From a bacterium (GTDB lineage: Bacteria > Actinomycetota > Acidimicrobiia > Acidimicrobiales > CATQHL01): a stretch of 64,000 nt of DNA. The stretch is from assembly GCA_026708055.1 (NCBI GenBank), contig JAPOVS010000060.1, positions 1 to 64,000 of the forward strand, written 5' to 3'. The stretch's first letter is position 1, and every line of letters begins with the position of its first letter. The position numbers were made by a program, and so were the translations under genes. The notes below the pieces were generated by a model that made no database searches, was not told where the DNA came from, and saw only the letters and a list, made by a program, of their open reading frames with translations. Shown here one piece after another: positions 23,485 to 32,295 of this stretch.

Positions 23485-24758
23485 GCGAAGCGGCCGCCGC
23501 AGCAGCCGTCGCCGGGGCGGTCGACGCCGAGAGCCTCGTGGACCTCGTGCGCGAGGCCGTTCGCATCCCCAGCGTCACGGGAGCCGAGGCCGACTTCGCC
23601 ACCTGGGTACGTGACCAACTCTCGGCCGGAGGCTGGGAAGACGTGTGCACCGCTGACGCCGTCCCGGGGCGCCCCAACGTGTACGCAGGCGCCGGCGCCT
23701 CCGGCGAGGGTCGGTCACTGGTGCTCGCCGGCCACCTCGACACGGTGGCGGTCGACGACTGGCACCAGGAGTGGTCCGGAACCGACCGCGCCGATCCCTT
23801 CGGCGCTCACCTCATCGACGGCGAGATCTGGGGTCGCGGCGTGGCCGACCAGAAGGCCGGCATCTGCGCGGTCATCGAAGCCCTGCGCGCCGTGCGCCGT
23901 CGCGGGTACCGGCCCGGTGGTCGGGTCACGGGGCTGTTCGTGTGCGACGAGGAATCGGGCCGGCCCGGCACCGGCGTGTCGGCGGGGATGCGGGCGGCGA
24001 TGAGCGACGTGTTCGGCGGAGCGGGCGAGGACGGTCCGGCCGACTTCGCCATCTACACCGAACCCACCACCTCAGCGGTCTACACGGCGCAGATGGGCTT
24101 CTGCATCGCCGACATCGCTCTCATCGGACGTTCGGCCTATTTCGGGACGCCCGAGTTGGGGGTGGACGCCCTGCGCGCCGGTCACACCTTGCAGACCGAA
24201 CTGTGGCAGTACTCCGCCGAGCTCGGATCCCGGGGTGGCCACGAGCTGTTGGGAGAGGCGTTCCTGCTGGTCACCAGGGTTTCGGCGGGAGGCAACATCG
24301 CCGTTCCGGGCCGCTTCGAGTTGTCGCTGATCCGCAAGATCCTGCCTGGGGAGGACCTGGCTGAAGCGGCCTCCGAGATCGCTGCTATCACCGATGAGGT
24401 CGCCGAGCGCCACGGGGTGACGGCCGAGCTTGCGTTCACCGCGCCCCGTGACCACCCGGTCGGCGGCACCCCCGACGAGGTGCCGTCCAGCCACCCCGGC
24501 GTCGCCGGGCTGTGCCGCTCCATCGAGGCGACCACCGGACGATCCGCCCGTGTCGAGGGCGCGCCCTACTGGTCGGAGAAGCCTTTCCTGCGCGCCCTCG
24601 GCATTCCCGGCGTCTACTTCGCGCCGGGCGACATCGCCAACTGCCACACGCCGTTCGAGCGTCTCGAGATCGACGAACTCATTTCTGCAACCCGCAGCCT
24701 GGCGCACTTCGTGGCGTCGTGGTGCGGCGTACAGAAGCTGCAGACAACACCTGGTTAA
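23481..24758 (+). CDS. M20-family metallohydrolase (DapE/ArgE-like), paralog 1
   Basis: A 425-residue zinc amidohydrolase. Metal-site blocks are LAGHLDTVAVDDW, GRGVADQKAGICAVI and VCDEESGRPGTG, and the C-terminal NCHTPFERLEIDEL carries the last His. All expected ligands are present. The GTG at 23481 overlaps the ROK stop. Deacylation of an N-acyl amino acid or N-acyl sugar derivative before catabolism is possible. It lies immediately upstream of the binding-protein gene. The substrate cannot be named. Confidence 0.85.
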   Translation: MSEAAAAAAVAGAVDAESLVDLVREAVRIPSVTGAEADFATWVRDQLSAGGWEDVCTADAVPGRPNVYAGAGASGEGRSLVLAGHLDTVAVDDWHQEWSGTDRADPFGAHLIDGEIWGRGVADQKAGICAVIEALRAVRRRGYRPGGRVTGLFVCDEESGRPGTGVSAGMRAAMSDVFGGAGEDGPADFAIYTEPTTSAVYTAQMGFCIADIALIGRSAYFGTPELGVDALRAGHTLQTELWQYSAELGSRGGHELLGEAFLLVTRVSAGGNIAVPGRFELSLIRKILPGEDLAEAASEIAAITDEVAERHGVTAELAFTAPRDHPVGGTPDEVPSSHPGVAGLCRSIEATTGRSARVEGAPYWSEKPFLRALGIPGVYFAPGDIANCHTPFERLEIDELISATRSLAHFVASWCGVQKLQTTPG

Positions 24759-24768
24759 GGAGGGGTGA

Positions 24769-26046
24769 ATGAAAGCGAAATCCACACGACTGCGACTGCT
24801 GACGGCTGTTGCGCTGCTGGCCACGATCGGCCTGCTCGCCGCGGCCTGCGGGGGTGACGACGGGGCCGCGACGCCGGCCCCGCAACCAGCGCCCGCGCCG
24901 GGGCCGGAGCCGGTTCCCGAACCGCCGCCACCCGCGCCGGAGCCCCCGGCGCCCGCACCTGAACCGCCGGCACCGGCCCCGGAGCCGCCGGCGCCGGCGC
25001 CCGAGCCCCCGCCACCACCCGAGCCGCCTCCCGCGCCCGCCTTCGAGCCGCCGGTGACGCAGGGTCCCGGCGGTGAGGAGGCCACGTCGTCGGCGGAGAT
25101 CAGCCTCACCGACGCCGAGGCCGACGAGGTGCGCGCCGGGGGCTACACCGCGGCCCTGCTGTGGCACACGGCGGGGGCGTTCACCGACGCCGTCAGTCAG
25201 GGCGCCCGCGACGCCTTCGCCGACCTGGGCATCGAGGTGATCGCCGAGACCAACGCCTCTTTCGACGCCGCACAGCAGGCCAACGACGTCGAGACCGTGA
25301 TGGCCCAGAGCCCCGACATCATCATCAGCCTGGTGCTCGACCCGGTCTCGGGGGCCGAGGCCTTCCGTCCCGCCGTGGACGCCGGGGTGCAGCTGGTGTT
25401 CCTCTCCAACGTGCCCGAGGGCTATGTGCAGGGGGTGGACTACGTGGGCCTGGTGACCGACGACTTGGCTGCCATGGGCATCGCTGCCGCCGACCTGCTG
25501 GCCGACGCGCTCGGGGGCGAGGGCGAGGTGGGGTTCATCTTCCACGACGCCCCGTACTACGTCACCAACCAGCGCGACCAGGCCTTCAAGGCCTGGATCG
25601 AGGGCAACTACCCCGGTATGGAGATCGTGGCGGAGCAGGGTCTGGCCGACCCGGCTGCGGCGGAGGAGATCGCCTCCACACTGCTGACGCGCCACCCCGA
25701 CCTCGACGGTATCTACGCCCCGTGGTCGGCGGGCCCCGCCGACGGCGTGCTGGCCGCCCTGCGTGCCGCCGGCGCCGCCGACGTGGCGGTGGTGACCCTG
25801 GACCTGGACACCAACGTGTCGCTCGACCTCGTGGAGGGCGGCAACATCGTCGGCATCGCCGCCGACGAGGCCTACGATCTGGGCCGGACGATGGCGGTCG
25901 AGGGCGCCTACGGGCTGCTGGGCAAGTCCGCCCCGCCGTTCGTGGTGGTGCCTGCCATCGCCGTCACGGCGGACAATATCGTCGAGGCGTATCGGCAGTC
26001 GCTCGCCACCGATCCGCCGCAGGTCGTGCTCGACGCGCTCGGGTGA
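24769..26046 (+). CDS. Sugar-type periplasmic-binding lipoprotein
   Basis: A 425-residue lipoprotein. The signal peptide ends LLAAACGGDDG with a lipobox Cys. About 60 residues of Pro/Glu repeats (PAPEPP) follow, then a Peripla_BP_4 domain like RbsB (VSQGARDAFADLGIEVIAE, AQSPDIIISLVLDP). It has an aagGAGGggtga ribosome site. The partners are the RbsC-like permease at 26086 and the ATPase at 28468. The unusually long Pro-rich tether presumably holds the domain away from the membrane or through the cell wall. The ligand is likely a sugar or amino-sugar derivative. Confidence 0.85.
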   Translation: MKAKSTRLRLLTAVALLATIGLLAAACGGDDGAATPAPQPAPAPGPEPVPEPPPPAPEPPAPAPEPPAPAPEPPAPAPEPPPPPEPPPAPAFEPPVTQGPGGEEATSSAEISLTDAEADEVRAGGYTAALLWHTAGAFTDAVSQGARDAFADLGIEVIAETNASFDAAQQANDVETVMAQSPDIIISLVLDPVSGAEAFRPAVDAGVQLVFLSNVPEGYVQGVDYVGLVTDDLAAMGIAAADLLADALGGEGEVGFIFHDAPYYVTNQRDQAFKAWIEGNYPGMEIVAEQGLADPAAAEEIASTLLTRHPDLDGIYAPWSAGPADGVLAALRAAGAADVAVVTLDLDTNVSLDLVEGGNIVGIAADEAYDLGRTMAVEGAYGLLGKSAPPFVVVPAIAVTADNIVEAYRQSLATDPPQVVLDALG

Positions 26047-26085
26047 CAGCCTGAACCCACCTGCCCCGGCGCGCGGTCTGCTCGG

Positions 26086-27084
26086 GTGAGCAGTCCCCGC
26101 GCCGGGCGCGCCCGCCGGGTTGCTTCCCCCGGCAGCCGGCGGGCGCGCCAGCGCGACCGGGACCTGCAGCAGTACGTCGTCTACTTGGCCTTCGCGCTGA
26201 TCCTGGCGGCCTTCGCCGTCATCCTGCACAACGACGGCTTCCTGAGCTCGGCCAACCTGCTGAACATCGGCCGCCAGGCTGCGCCCATCGCGGTCATGGC
26301 CGTGGGCATGACCTTCGCCCTGGCAGCGGCCGAGATCGACCTCTCGGTGGGTTCGGTGGTGGCGCTGTCGTCGTTGGTGGCTGCGGAGGTGGTGACCGCC
26401 GGGGGGTTCTGGGCCGGGACGCTGGCGGCGGTCGGCGTGGGGGTGGCCGCCGGGCTGGTGAACGGGCTGATCGCCGTGAAGGTTCGCATCCCGTCGTTCC
26501 TGGTGACCCTGGGCATGCTGGGGGTGATCAGCGGCATCGCCCGCAACATGAACAACCTGCAGTCCTACCCCATCCGCAACGACACGTTCTCCGCCGTCTT
26601 CGGTGCCGGGTCGGCCGGTCCGGTGTCGTCGCTGCTGATCTGGACCGTGGTGGCACTGGTCGTGGGTCACGTGGCGCTGCGGCACCTGCGCTGGGGGCGG
26701 CACGTGCTGGCGACCGGCGCCAACCGGGAGGCCGCCAACGCCCTCGGCATCCGCACCGACCGGGTGCGCATCGGGGCTCTGGTGGCGAGTGCCACGGCGG
26801 CGGCCTTCGCGGGCGTGCTGCTGGCGGGACGGCTGGCCATCGGCCGTCACGACTTGGGCGAGAACGACCTGCTCACGGTGATCGCAGCGGTGGTCATCGG
26901 CGGGACGAGCCTGTTCGGCGGGCGCGGCTCGGTGGCCGGGGCAGTGGTGGGCGCGGCCATCATGGCGATGCTGAACAACGGCCTGATCCTCATGGGACTC
27001 CGCGTGGCCGACCAGATGATCGCCCGCGGCGTCATCATCGTGCTGGCCGTCGCGCTCAGCATGCGCGAGCGCCGCGAGACTTGA
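26086..27084 (+). CDS. RbsC-like ABC transporter permease
   Basis: A 332-residue BPD_transp_2 permease with the family pattern GMTFALAAAEIDLSVGSVVALSSL and, near the C-terminus, AAVVIGGTSLFGGRGSVAGAVVG. It starts with GTG at 26086, 39 bases after the binding-protein gene. A single permease presumably acts as homodimer. The next gene is separated by a REP-like element. Confidence 0.9.
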   Translation: MSSPRAGRARRVASPGSRRARQRDRDLQQYVVYLAFALILAAFAVILHNDGFLSSANLLNIGRQAAPIAVMAVGMTFALAAAEIDLSVGSVVALSSLVAAEVVTAGGFWAGTLAAVGVGVAAGLVNGLIAVKVRIPSFLVTLGMLGVISGIARNMNNLQSYPIRNDTFSAVFGAGSAGPVSSLLIWTVVALVVGHVALRHLRWGRHVLATGANREAANALGIRTDRVRIGALVASATAAAFAGVLLAGRLAIGRHDLGENDLLTVIAAVVIGGTSLFGGRGSVAGAVVGAAIMAMLNNGLILMGLRVADQMIARGVIIVLAVALSMRERRET

Positions 27085-27152
27085 GGGGCCGACGGATGCT
27101 TCGGATAGCGGCCGCTGCCATGCCGTCCGGCCTCGCCACGTCGTTCGACCTC

Positions 27153-27203
27153 GTCGTTCCGGCGAAGAGCCGGCCCCGGACTCGATCCGGGGCCGGAATC
27201 CAG
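27153..27203. repeat. REP-like element, long form
   Basis: tcgttccggcg...gccggaatccag encloses a second hairpin (cccggactcgatccggg). The same long form occurs at 49166-49217. It sits inside the sugar-transport locus between permease and PLP-protein genes and may stabilise the 5' transcript segment. Confidence 0.7.
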
Positions 27204-27265
27204 GGGCCGGCGACCCGGATGGCGCCCGCAGTGGCCGGGCCGGCGGGGATCCCGGAAGTCCGCTG

Positions 27266-28471
27266 ATGTTCCTGAATGTGCTGCTGCGGCGGAACCGGGC
27301 CTTCCTCGAGGCTGCGGTGGCGCTGCACCGGGCGGGCGAGATCCCCGCCGGCAGCTACGTGCTGGACATCGATGCCATCGCCGCCAACAGCGGTGCCTTC
27401 TGTGCCGAGGCGCACCGGCGGGGCCTGACCGTCTTCGCCATGACCAAGCAGGTTGGCCGGGCGCCCGGCGCTCTGGACGCCATGGCCGCCGGCGGTGCGG
27501 ACGGGTTCGTGGCTGTGGACATGGCCTGTGGTCGAGCCATCGTGGCGAACGGCCACCGGCTGGGCCACTTGGGCCACCTCGTGCAGGTGCCTCAAGCCGA
27601 GGCGCCCGAGGCGGTCGCGCTGGCACCGGACTTCTGGACGGTCTTCAGCGCCAACAAGGCCGCCGAGGCCGCTGCCGCGTCGGTGGCCGCGGGCCGTACC
27701 CAGGACCTGCTGGTGCGGGTCTGCGCCGACGGCGACGAGTTCTACCCGGGCCACGAGGGCGGCGTCCCGCTGGGCGAGCTCAGCGCGTTCATCGGTCGGC
27801 TGGGCGAACTGGCGGGGGCGCGTTTCGCCGGGCTGACCACGTTCCCGGCGCTGCTGTTCGACCCCGCCACCGGCGGTGCCCGCACCACCCGCAACGTCGA
27901 GACCCTGGCGCGGGCCGCCGAACTGGCGCGCCGGTGCCTCGGGCCCGACGCCGCCGTGGTGATCAACGCCCCCGGCACCACCTCCATCGCCGTGCTGGAC
28001 CAGCTCGCCGGCGCCGGTGCCACACAGGTGGAACCCGGCCACGGGCTCACCGGCACGACCCCGCTGCACGCTGTGGCCGATCTGCCCGAGCGCCCGGCGA
28101 TCTGCTACCTCAGCGAGGTGTCGCACCTGCACGGCGGCGTTCCGCTGTGCTTCGGCGGCGGCTTCTACATCGATCCGGTCTTCGAGCCCTACAGCCCGAA
28201 GGCACTGATCGCCGCCGACCCGGCCGGCCTCGGCGAGGCGCCCGTGGCGATGGAGTTCCCCGATCCTGCCGGCATCGACTACTACGCCCGGTTGCACCCG
28301 CCACCGGGACGGCTGGTCGCCGAAGGTGACACCGTGATCTGCGGGTTCCGGGCGCAGGCCTTCGTGACCCGGGCCGCCGTGGTGGGGATCAGCGGGGTGG
28401 CGGCGGGCGTGCCGGCGGTCGCGGGCTGCTGGGACACCCTCGGCCGGACCCTGGAGAGGGGGAACCGATGA
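27266..28471 (+). CDS. YhfX-like alanine-racemase-fold PLP protein
   Basis: A 401-residue protein resembling E. coli YhfX. The N-terminal barrel has YVLDIDAIAANS and TVFAMTKQVGR, the latter carrying the presumed PLP Lys. The C-terminal part is beta-rich (VEPGHGLTGTTPLHA, CYLSEVSHLHGG). It is predicted to racemise or otherwise transform an amino compound. The stop overlaps the next gene by ATGA, so it is coupled to the transporter ATPase. YhfX-like genes occur in loci for unusual amino acid or phospho-sugar use; the reaction is not known. Confidence 0.8.
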   Translation: MFLNVLLRRNRAFLEAAVALHRAGEIPAGSYVLDIDAIAANSGAFCAEAHRRGLTVFAMTKQVGRAPGALDAMAAGGADGFVAVDMACGRAIVANGHRLGHLGHLVQVPQAEAPEAVALAPDFWTVFSANKAAEAAAASVAAGRTQDLLVRVCADGDEFYPGHEGGVPLGELSAFIGRLGELAGARFAGLTTFPALLFDPATGGARTTRNVETLARAAELARRCLGPDAAVVINAPGTTSIAVLDQLAGAGATQVEPGHGLTGTTPLHAVADLPERPAICYLSEVSHLHGGVPLCFGGGFYIDPVFEPYSPKALIAADPAGLGEAPVAMEFPDPAGIDYYARLHPPPGRLVAEGDTVICGFRAQAFVTRAAVVGISGVAAGVPAVAGCWDTLGRTLERGNR

Positions 28472-29226
28472 GCGCGCCCGCGCTGGTGGCCGAAGGGATC
28501 TGCAAGGCTTTCCGGGCGGTGCAGGCGCTGGAGGACGTGTCGATCGAGTTGCGGTACGGCCGGGTGACCGCCCTGCTGGGCGACAACGGGGCCGGCAAGT
28601 CCACGCTGGTGAAGTGCCTGGCGGGGGTGTACCAGCCCGACGCCGGCGCCCTCAGCATCGACGGCGTCCGGCGGGCGATCCCGACGCCCGATGCGGCACG
28701 CAGCCTCGGCATCGAGACCGTGCACCAGACGCTGGCCGTCATCGACACGCTCGACGTGGCGGCCAACCTGTTCCTGAACCGGGAGTACCTGCGGGGCGGT
28801 CCGATCGGCCGGCGCCTGGGGCTGCTGGACCACAAGCGCATGCGCGCCGAGTGCGAGGAGACGCTTGGTCGCCTGGACATCCGCATCCCCTCGCTGCGGC
28901 GGGCCGCCGGTCAGCTCTCGGGCGGCCAGCGCCAGGCCGTCGCCATCGGCCGGGCCGTGGCTTGGGGCCAGCGCATCGTGCTGCTCGACGAGCCGGCCGC
29001 GGCCCTCGGTGTCGAGCAGACGGCCCGGGTGCTGGATCTGATCCGCAATCTGCGCGACGGCGGCGTGGCCGTGCTGCTGATCACCCACAACATGGAGCGG
29101 GTCATCGACGTCTGCGATCACGCCGTCGTGCTGCGCCAGGGCCGCAAGACCGCCGAGGCCGCCGTCTGCGATGTCACGAAGAGCGATCTGGTGGCCTTCA
29201 TCACCGGCGCGAAGACCACCGAGTGA
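28468..29226 (+). CDS. Sugar-type ABC transporter ATPase (single domain)
   Basis: A 252-residue single ABC domain like FrcA. Walker A is GDNGAGKS, the signature is LSGGQRQAVAIGRA, Walker B is IVLLDEPAAALG, and the switch His is in LLITHNMERV. It is half the size of RbsA-type dual ATPases and would act as a dimer. It partners the permease at 26086 and the lipoprotein at 24769. The ATG overlaps the upstream stop. Confidence 0.9.
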   Translation: MSAPALVAEGICKAFRAVQALEDVSIELRYGRVTALLGDNGAGKSTLVKCLAGVYQPDAGALSIDGVRRAIPTPDAARSLGIETVHQTLAVIDTLDVAANLFLNREYLRGGPIGRRLGLLDHKRMRAECEETLGRLDIRIPSLRRAAGQLSGGQRQAVAIGRAVAWGQRIVLLDEPAAALGVEQTARVLDLIRNLRDGGVAVLLITHNMERVIDVCDHAVVLRQGRKTAEAAVCDVTKSDLVAFITGAKTTE

Positions 29227-29317
29227 TCGGCACCCGCACGCGGCGCCGCGGCATGGGTCCGATCGCACCGGACGCCCGTGCCGCCCCGATCGGCTCCTCG
29301 CCGGCCGCGTCCGGAAT

Positions 29318-29423
29318 CGTCGGTCTCCCTCGGCGGCTGAAGGTGCCCTGCACGGCAGCGGCACGGCCTCGTCGTAGACCGCATCGATGTCGTCGGTCTC
29401 CCTCGGCGGGGGAGAGTGCCCTG
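29318..29423. repeat. Two ~33-bp repeats, 73-bp period
   Basis: cgtcggtctccctcggcgg followed by a variable few bases and gtgccctg occurs at 29318-29350 and 29391-29423, just upstream of nagB. The intervening and flanking bases (29227-29440) hold no gene. Function is not apparent. Confidence 0.5.
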
Positions 29424-29440
29424 TGTGGGGCTCCGAGGTT

Positions 29441-30208
29441 GTGAGCGACCGACCGGTCTCGGAGAGCCTGCGCTTGCTCGTTGCACACGATGCCGGCGAG
29501 TTGTCCGCACTCGGGGCTGACTTGGTGCAGGACTGCCTGGCGAGGTCGGCGGCGCCGCTGCTGGGGCTCGCCACAGGCGGCTCGGTGGCGGGGCTCTACC
29601 GCGAACTGGTCCGGCGCCACCGCCAGGAGGGTCTGAGCTTCGCCGGAGCGCGGGCGTTCCTGCTGGACGAGTACCTCGGGCTGGCCGCCGACCATCCGAA
29701 GGCCTACCGCAACGTGATCCGGCGGCTGCTGGCCGATCACGTGAACTTGGCCCCCGGCGCGGTGACCGGACCCGACGCTGCGGCCGCCGACCTCGGAGCC
29801 GAGTGCGCTCGCTACGACGGACAGCTGGCGACCGGTGTCGATCTGCAGATCCTGGGCATCGGCCGCAACGGCCACATCGCCTTCAACGAGCCCGGTTCGT
29901 CGCTGACCGGGACCACCCGCGTCGTGACGATCAGTGAGCAGACCCGGCGCGACAACGCCCGCTTCTTCGGTCACCCCGACCAGGTGCCCCGACGCGCCAT
30001 CACCCAAGGCATCGGCACGATCCTCCGGGCGGCGCAGCTGCTGCTGATCGCAACAGGCGAATCGAAGGCCGCCGCCCTGCACGCTGCGCTGGAAGGTCCG
30101 GTGAGCCCGGCCGTCCCGGCCTCGGCCCTCCGACTGCACCCTGCTGTCACCGTCATCGCCGACCAGGCCGCCGCCTCGGAACTTCCCGGTTGCCGCCACT
30201 CGCACTGA
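29441..30208 (+). CDS. nagB: Glucosamine-6-phosphate deaminase
   Basis: A 255-residue protein (from GTG at 29441) converting glucosamine-6-phosphate to fructose-6-phosphate and ammonia. Key blocks are LLGLATGGSVAGLYREL (phosphate loop), FLLDEYLGL (catalytic Asp) and GIGRNGHIAFNEPGSSL (His and Glu of the ring-opening machinery). The GTG is preferred to further upstream in-frame starts inside the repeat region. It closes the ROK-controlled locus and is the strongest hint that the imported ligand is an amino-sugar derivative. Confidence 0.88.
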   Translation: MSDRPVSESLRLLVAHDAGELSALGADLVQDCLARSAAPLLGLATGGSVAGLYRELVRRHRQEGLSFAGARAFLLDEYLGLAADHPKAYRNVIRRLLADHVNLAPGAVTGPDAAAADLGAECARYDGQLATGVDLQILGIGRNGHIAFNEPGSSLTGTTRVVTISEQTRRDNARFFGHPDQVPRRAITQGIGTILRAAQLLLIATGESKAAALHAALEGPVSPAVPASALRLHPAVTVIADQAAASELPGCRHSH

Positions 30209-30256
30209 GCCTGCAGGGTCGAGCGGGCAACGCCTGGCTGTCGCTGGCCAGCCGCG

Positions 30257-30555
30257 GGCCCGGTGGCCGGTGCCGGGGTTCCGCCGGCGCAGTGGATCCC
30301 GGCTTTCGCCGGGATGACGAGGTGGGTGCAAGTGTCACTGGGGCCCGGCGGCCGGTGCCGGGGTTCCGCCGGCGCAGTGGATCCCGGCTTTCGCCGGGAT
30401 GACGAGGTGGGTGCAAGTGTCACTGGGGCCCGGCGGCCGGTGCCGGGGTTCCGCCGGCGCAGTGGATCCCGGCTTTCGCCGGGATGACGAGGTGGGTGCA
30501 AGTGTCACTGGGGCCCGGCGGCTAGTGCCGGAGGTGCCGCTGGGCGGTGGATTCC
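30257..30555. repeat. 85-bp tandem repeat, three copies plus a degenerate fourth
   Basis: The word tgccgggg recurs at 30271, 30356 and 30441, and a decayed form at 30526, giving an exact period of 85 bases. Each unit contains ggatcccggctttcgccggg, a hairpin like the REP elements elsewhere. Copies two and three are essentially identical, so expansion is recent. It occupies the space between nagB and the convergent methyltransferase-glycosylase gene; no gene lies within it. Confidence 0.9.
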
Positions 30556-30607
30556 GGCTTTCGTCGGGATGACGAGAGTGCGTGCGCGGTCAGTGGTGTT
30601 CAGCGTG

Positions 30608-31861
30608 CTATTGCAGGGAGGCCGCGGCGCGGAGGTGGGCGGTGAGTTCGGCGAGCGAGGTGCGGGCGTTGAGTCCGCTCGTGGACGGCATCACGTAGGC
30701 GGGGCGGCCGCCGATGCGGCGGGGCTGGGGGCCGGGGGTGGCCCGGCGGTCCACGGCGGCCCGCCAGCCGGCCAGGCCCACGAAGCACACCACGCCGGGC
30801 TCGAGGCGCTTCACGAGGCGCTCGAGGCGGGCGAGGCCCTCGGAGTACTCGGCTGCGGTGAGCTCGGCGGCCTGGCGGGTCGGCCGCTTGACCAGGTCGG
30901 TCATGCCGATGTTGTGGGCGGCGAGGGCGTGGCGGGGGTCGCGGTCGCGGCTCACCAGGCCGGCGGCGAGGGCTGCCCGCCAGAACCTGTTGGAGCCGCG
31001 GGCGAAGCCCACGCCAACCTCCGCGGCGTGGAGGCTGGGGTTGAGGCCGCAGACCAGCAGGCGCATGCCCGGGGCCACGGTGTCGGCGAGGGTGTGCAGC
31101 CGCGTGGCCGCCACCAGCAGCACCCTGTTGCGCTGTTCGACGCTCTCGACGGCCAGCCCGGCGCCCACCAGCACGTCCCGCAGCCACCCCTCGGGCCAGC
31201 GGGAGAAGCGCCGCCCCGGGAAATCGTCGTCGGCCCGCTCGTCCCACTCGGTGTCGCCGGCGAAGAGGTGAAGCTCGACGGCGGCTCCGGGCACCAGAAC
31301 GCGGTGCAGGTCGGCCAGCGCCAGGGGCACCTCGGCCCGGGCCAGGTGGATGTAGGAGCGCGAGGCCCAGGCCGCCCGCAGGCAGCGGTCCCGCAGCGGC
31401 AGGGCGCGCAGGTCGGCGGCCACCCGCAGAGGGGCGGTGTCCCCGGTCGGTGCGCCGACCTCGGCCAGCATCGCCCGGCTGGCGTCCAGCGCCAGAGCAG
31501 GTTGCGGTAGGCCGTCGAGATGCCAGCCGGGCCCGCAGCCCAGGTCAGCGACCGGACCGGCACGCCGCGTGACGCTCTCGCCGGTGCCGGCGGGTGACGG
31601 TTGACGCCGAGAGCGTGGGGGCGAGGGGCCGGCGCGCCGCGTGACGCTGTCGCCGATGCCGGTGCTCCCCGGGTCGTTTCCGCCCGCCGGATCACTCGCA
31701 GCGTCACCGTCGCCGGGGCCGGGGCCTGCTTCCCCGCCGCCGGAGATCCGCGTCACCCGGGCCGCGAAGCGCTCCAGCCGGTCGCCGTACTGGCGCGTCC
31801 GCCGCTGCATCCAATCCTTCGCACGGGACTCATAGACCGCAACGCTGGGTTCATTGCCCAT
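30608..31861 (-). CDS. Methyltransferase - uracil-DNA glycosylase (Mug-like) fusion
   Basis: A 417-residue two-domain protein. The N-terminal half is a class I SAM methyltransferase (motif I VADLGCGPGWHLDG, later LHLFAGDTEWDER). The C-terminal ~180 residues are a mismatch-specific uracil-DNA-glycosylase domain (LLVCGLNPSLHAAEVGVGFA, HNIGMTDLVKRPT, YVMPSTSGLNA). A Gly/Ser/Pro-rich insert near residues 45-95 contains a repeated GESVTRRAGP-type segment encoded by an imperfect DNA duplication. ATG at 31861. Base-excision repair coupled to methylation of an unknown target is inferred. Confidence 0.8.
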   Translation of the reverse strand: MGNEPSVAVYESRAKDWMQRRTRQYGDRLERFAARVTRISGGGEAGPGPGDGDAASDPAGGNDPGSTGIGDSVTRRAGPSPPRSRRQPSPAGTGESVTRRAGPVADLGCGPGWHLDGLPQPALALDASRAMLAEVGAPTGDTAPLRVAADLRALPLRDRCLRAAWASRSYIHLARAEVPLALADLHRVLVPGAAVELHLFAGDTEWDERADDDFPGRRFSRWPEGWLRDVLVGAGLAVESVEQRNRVLLVAATRLHTLADTVAPGMRLLVCGLNPSLHAAEVGVGFARGSNRFWRAALAAGLVSRDRDPRHALAAHNIGMTDLVKRPTRQAAELTAAEYSEGLARLERLVKRLEPGVVCFVGLAGWRAAVDRRATPGPQPRRIGGRPAYVMPSTSGLNARTSLAELTAHLRAAASLQ

Positions 31862-31989
31862 GTCTCACCCTGGTCCGATACTGTGGCATTCCAGACAGAC
31901 AGCCACCGAACCGGGTGGTCGCCGGCCTGTGGGGGCAGGCAAGAACCGGCGCTCCGCACGGCACCGGCGCAAGGGAATAAGATCGGATC

Positions 31990-32178
31990 ATGACAGAAAC
32001 CGCCGCCCCCGTCACCACCGAAGAATCCACCAACCACGCTCAGGCGCTCGCCCTCATCGACGGCAAGCTGGGCGAGATCGGCGTGCGCGAGCTCGTGTCG
32101 CGCACCGAGTTCACGAACGTGCTGTTGGATCTGCGGCTGCTCCTGTCGGAGGATCCGGAGGCGGTTTCGGTCAACTGA
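31990..32178 (+). CDS. Small conserved-looking protein, unknown function
   Basis: A 62-residue acidic protein (MTETAAPVTTEESTNHAQAL...). Its second half looks helical (GVRELVSRTEFTNVLLDLRL). The ribosome site is weak (aagggaataag). No signal peptide, metal motif or membrane segment is seen. It lies between the glycosylase fusion and the molybdenum hydroxylase gene, 117 bases before the latter. I do not recognise it. Confidence 0.55.
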   Translation: MTETAAPVTTEESTNHAQALALIDGKLGEIGVRELVSRTEFTNVLLDLRLLLSEDPEAVSVN

Positions 32179-32295
32179 CCCGCCGGGCGAATCCGGGGGC
32201 GCCGGCGAGGAGGACGCGTCCGGATCCGCCGTCGTCATCGGGCGCGAGGCGGATGGCGGCAGGGCCACTGGGTAAGGCGAGAACGGGGGGCACCA

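Noticed and set aside
24679-26850. A 723-codon minus-strand frame antisense to the lipoprotein and permease genes
   Set aside because: The plus-strand genes have clear motifs; the antisense product is Arg/His/Gly-rich and unstructured.
30257-30555. CRISPR-like array
   Set aside because: The 85-bp units are contiguous copies without unique spacers and without cas genes; they are REP-type hairpin repeats.
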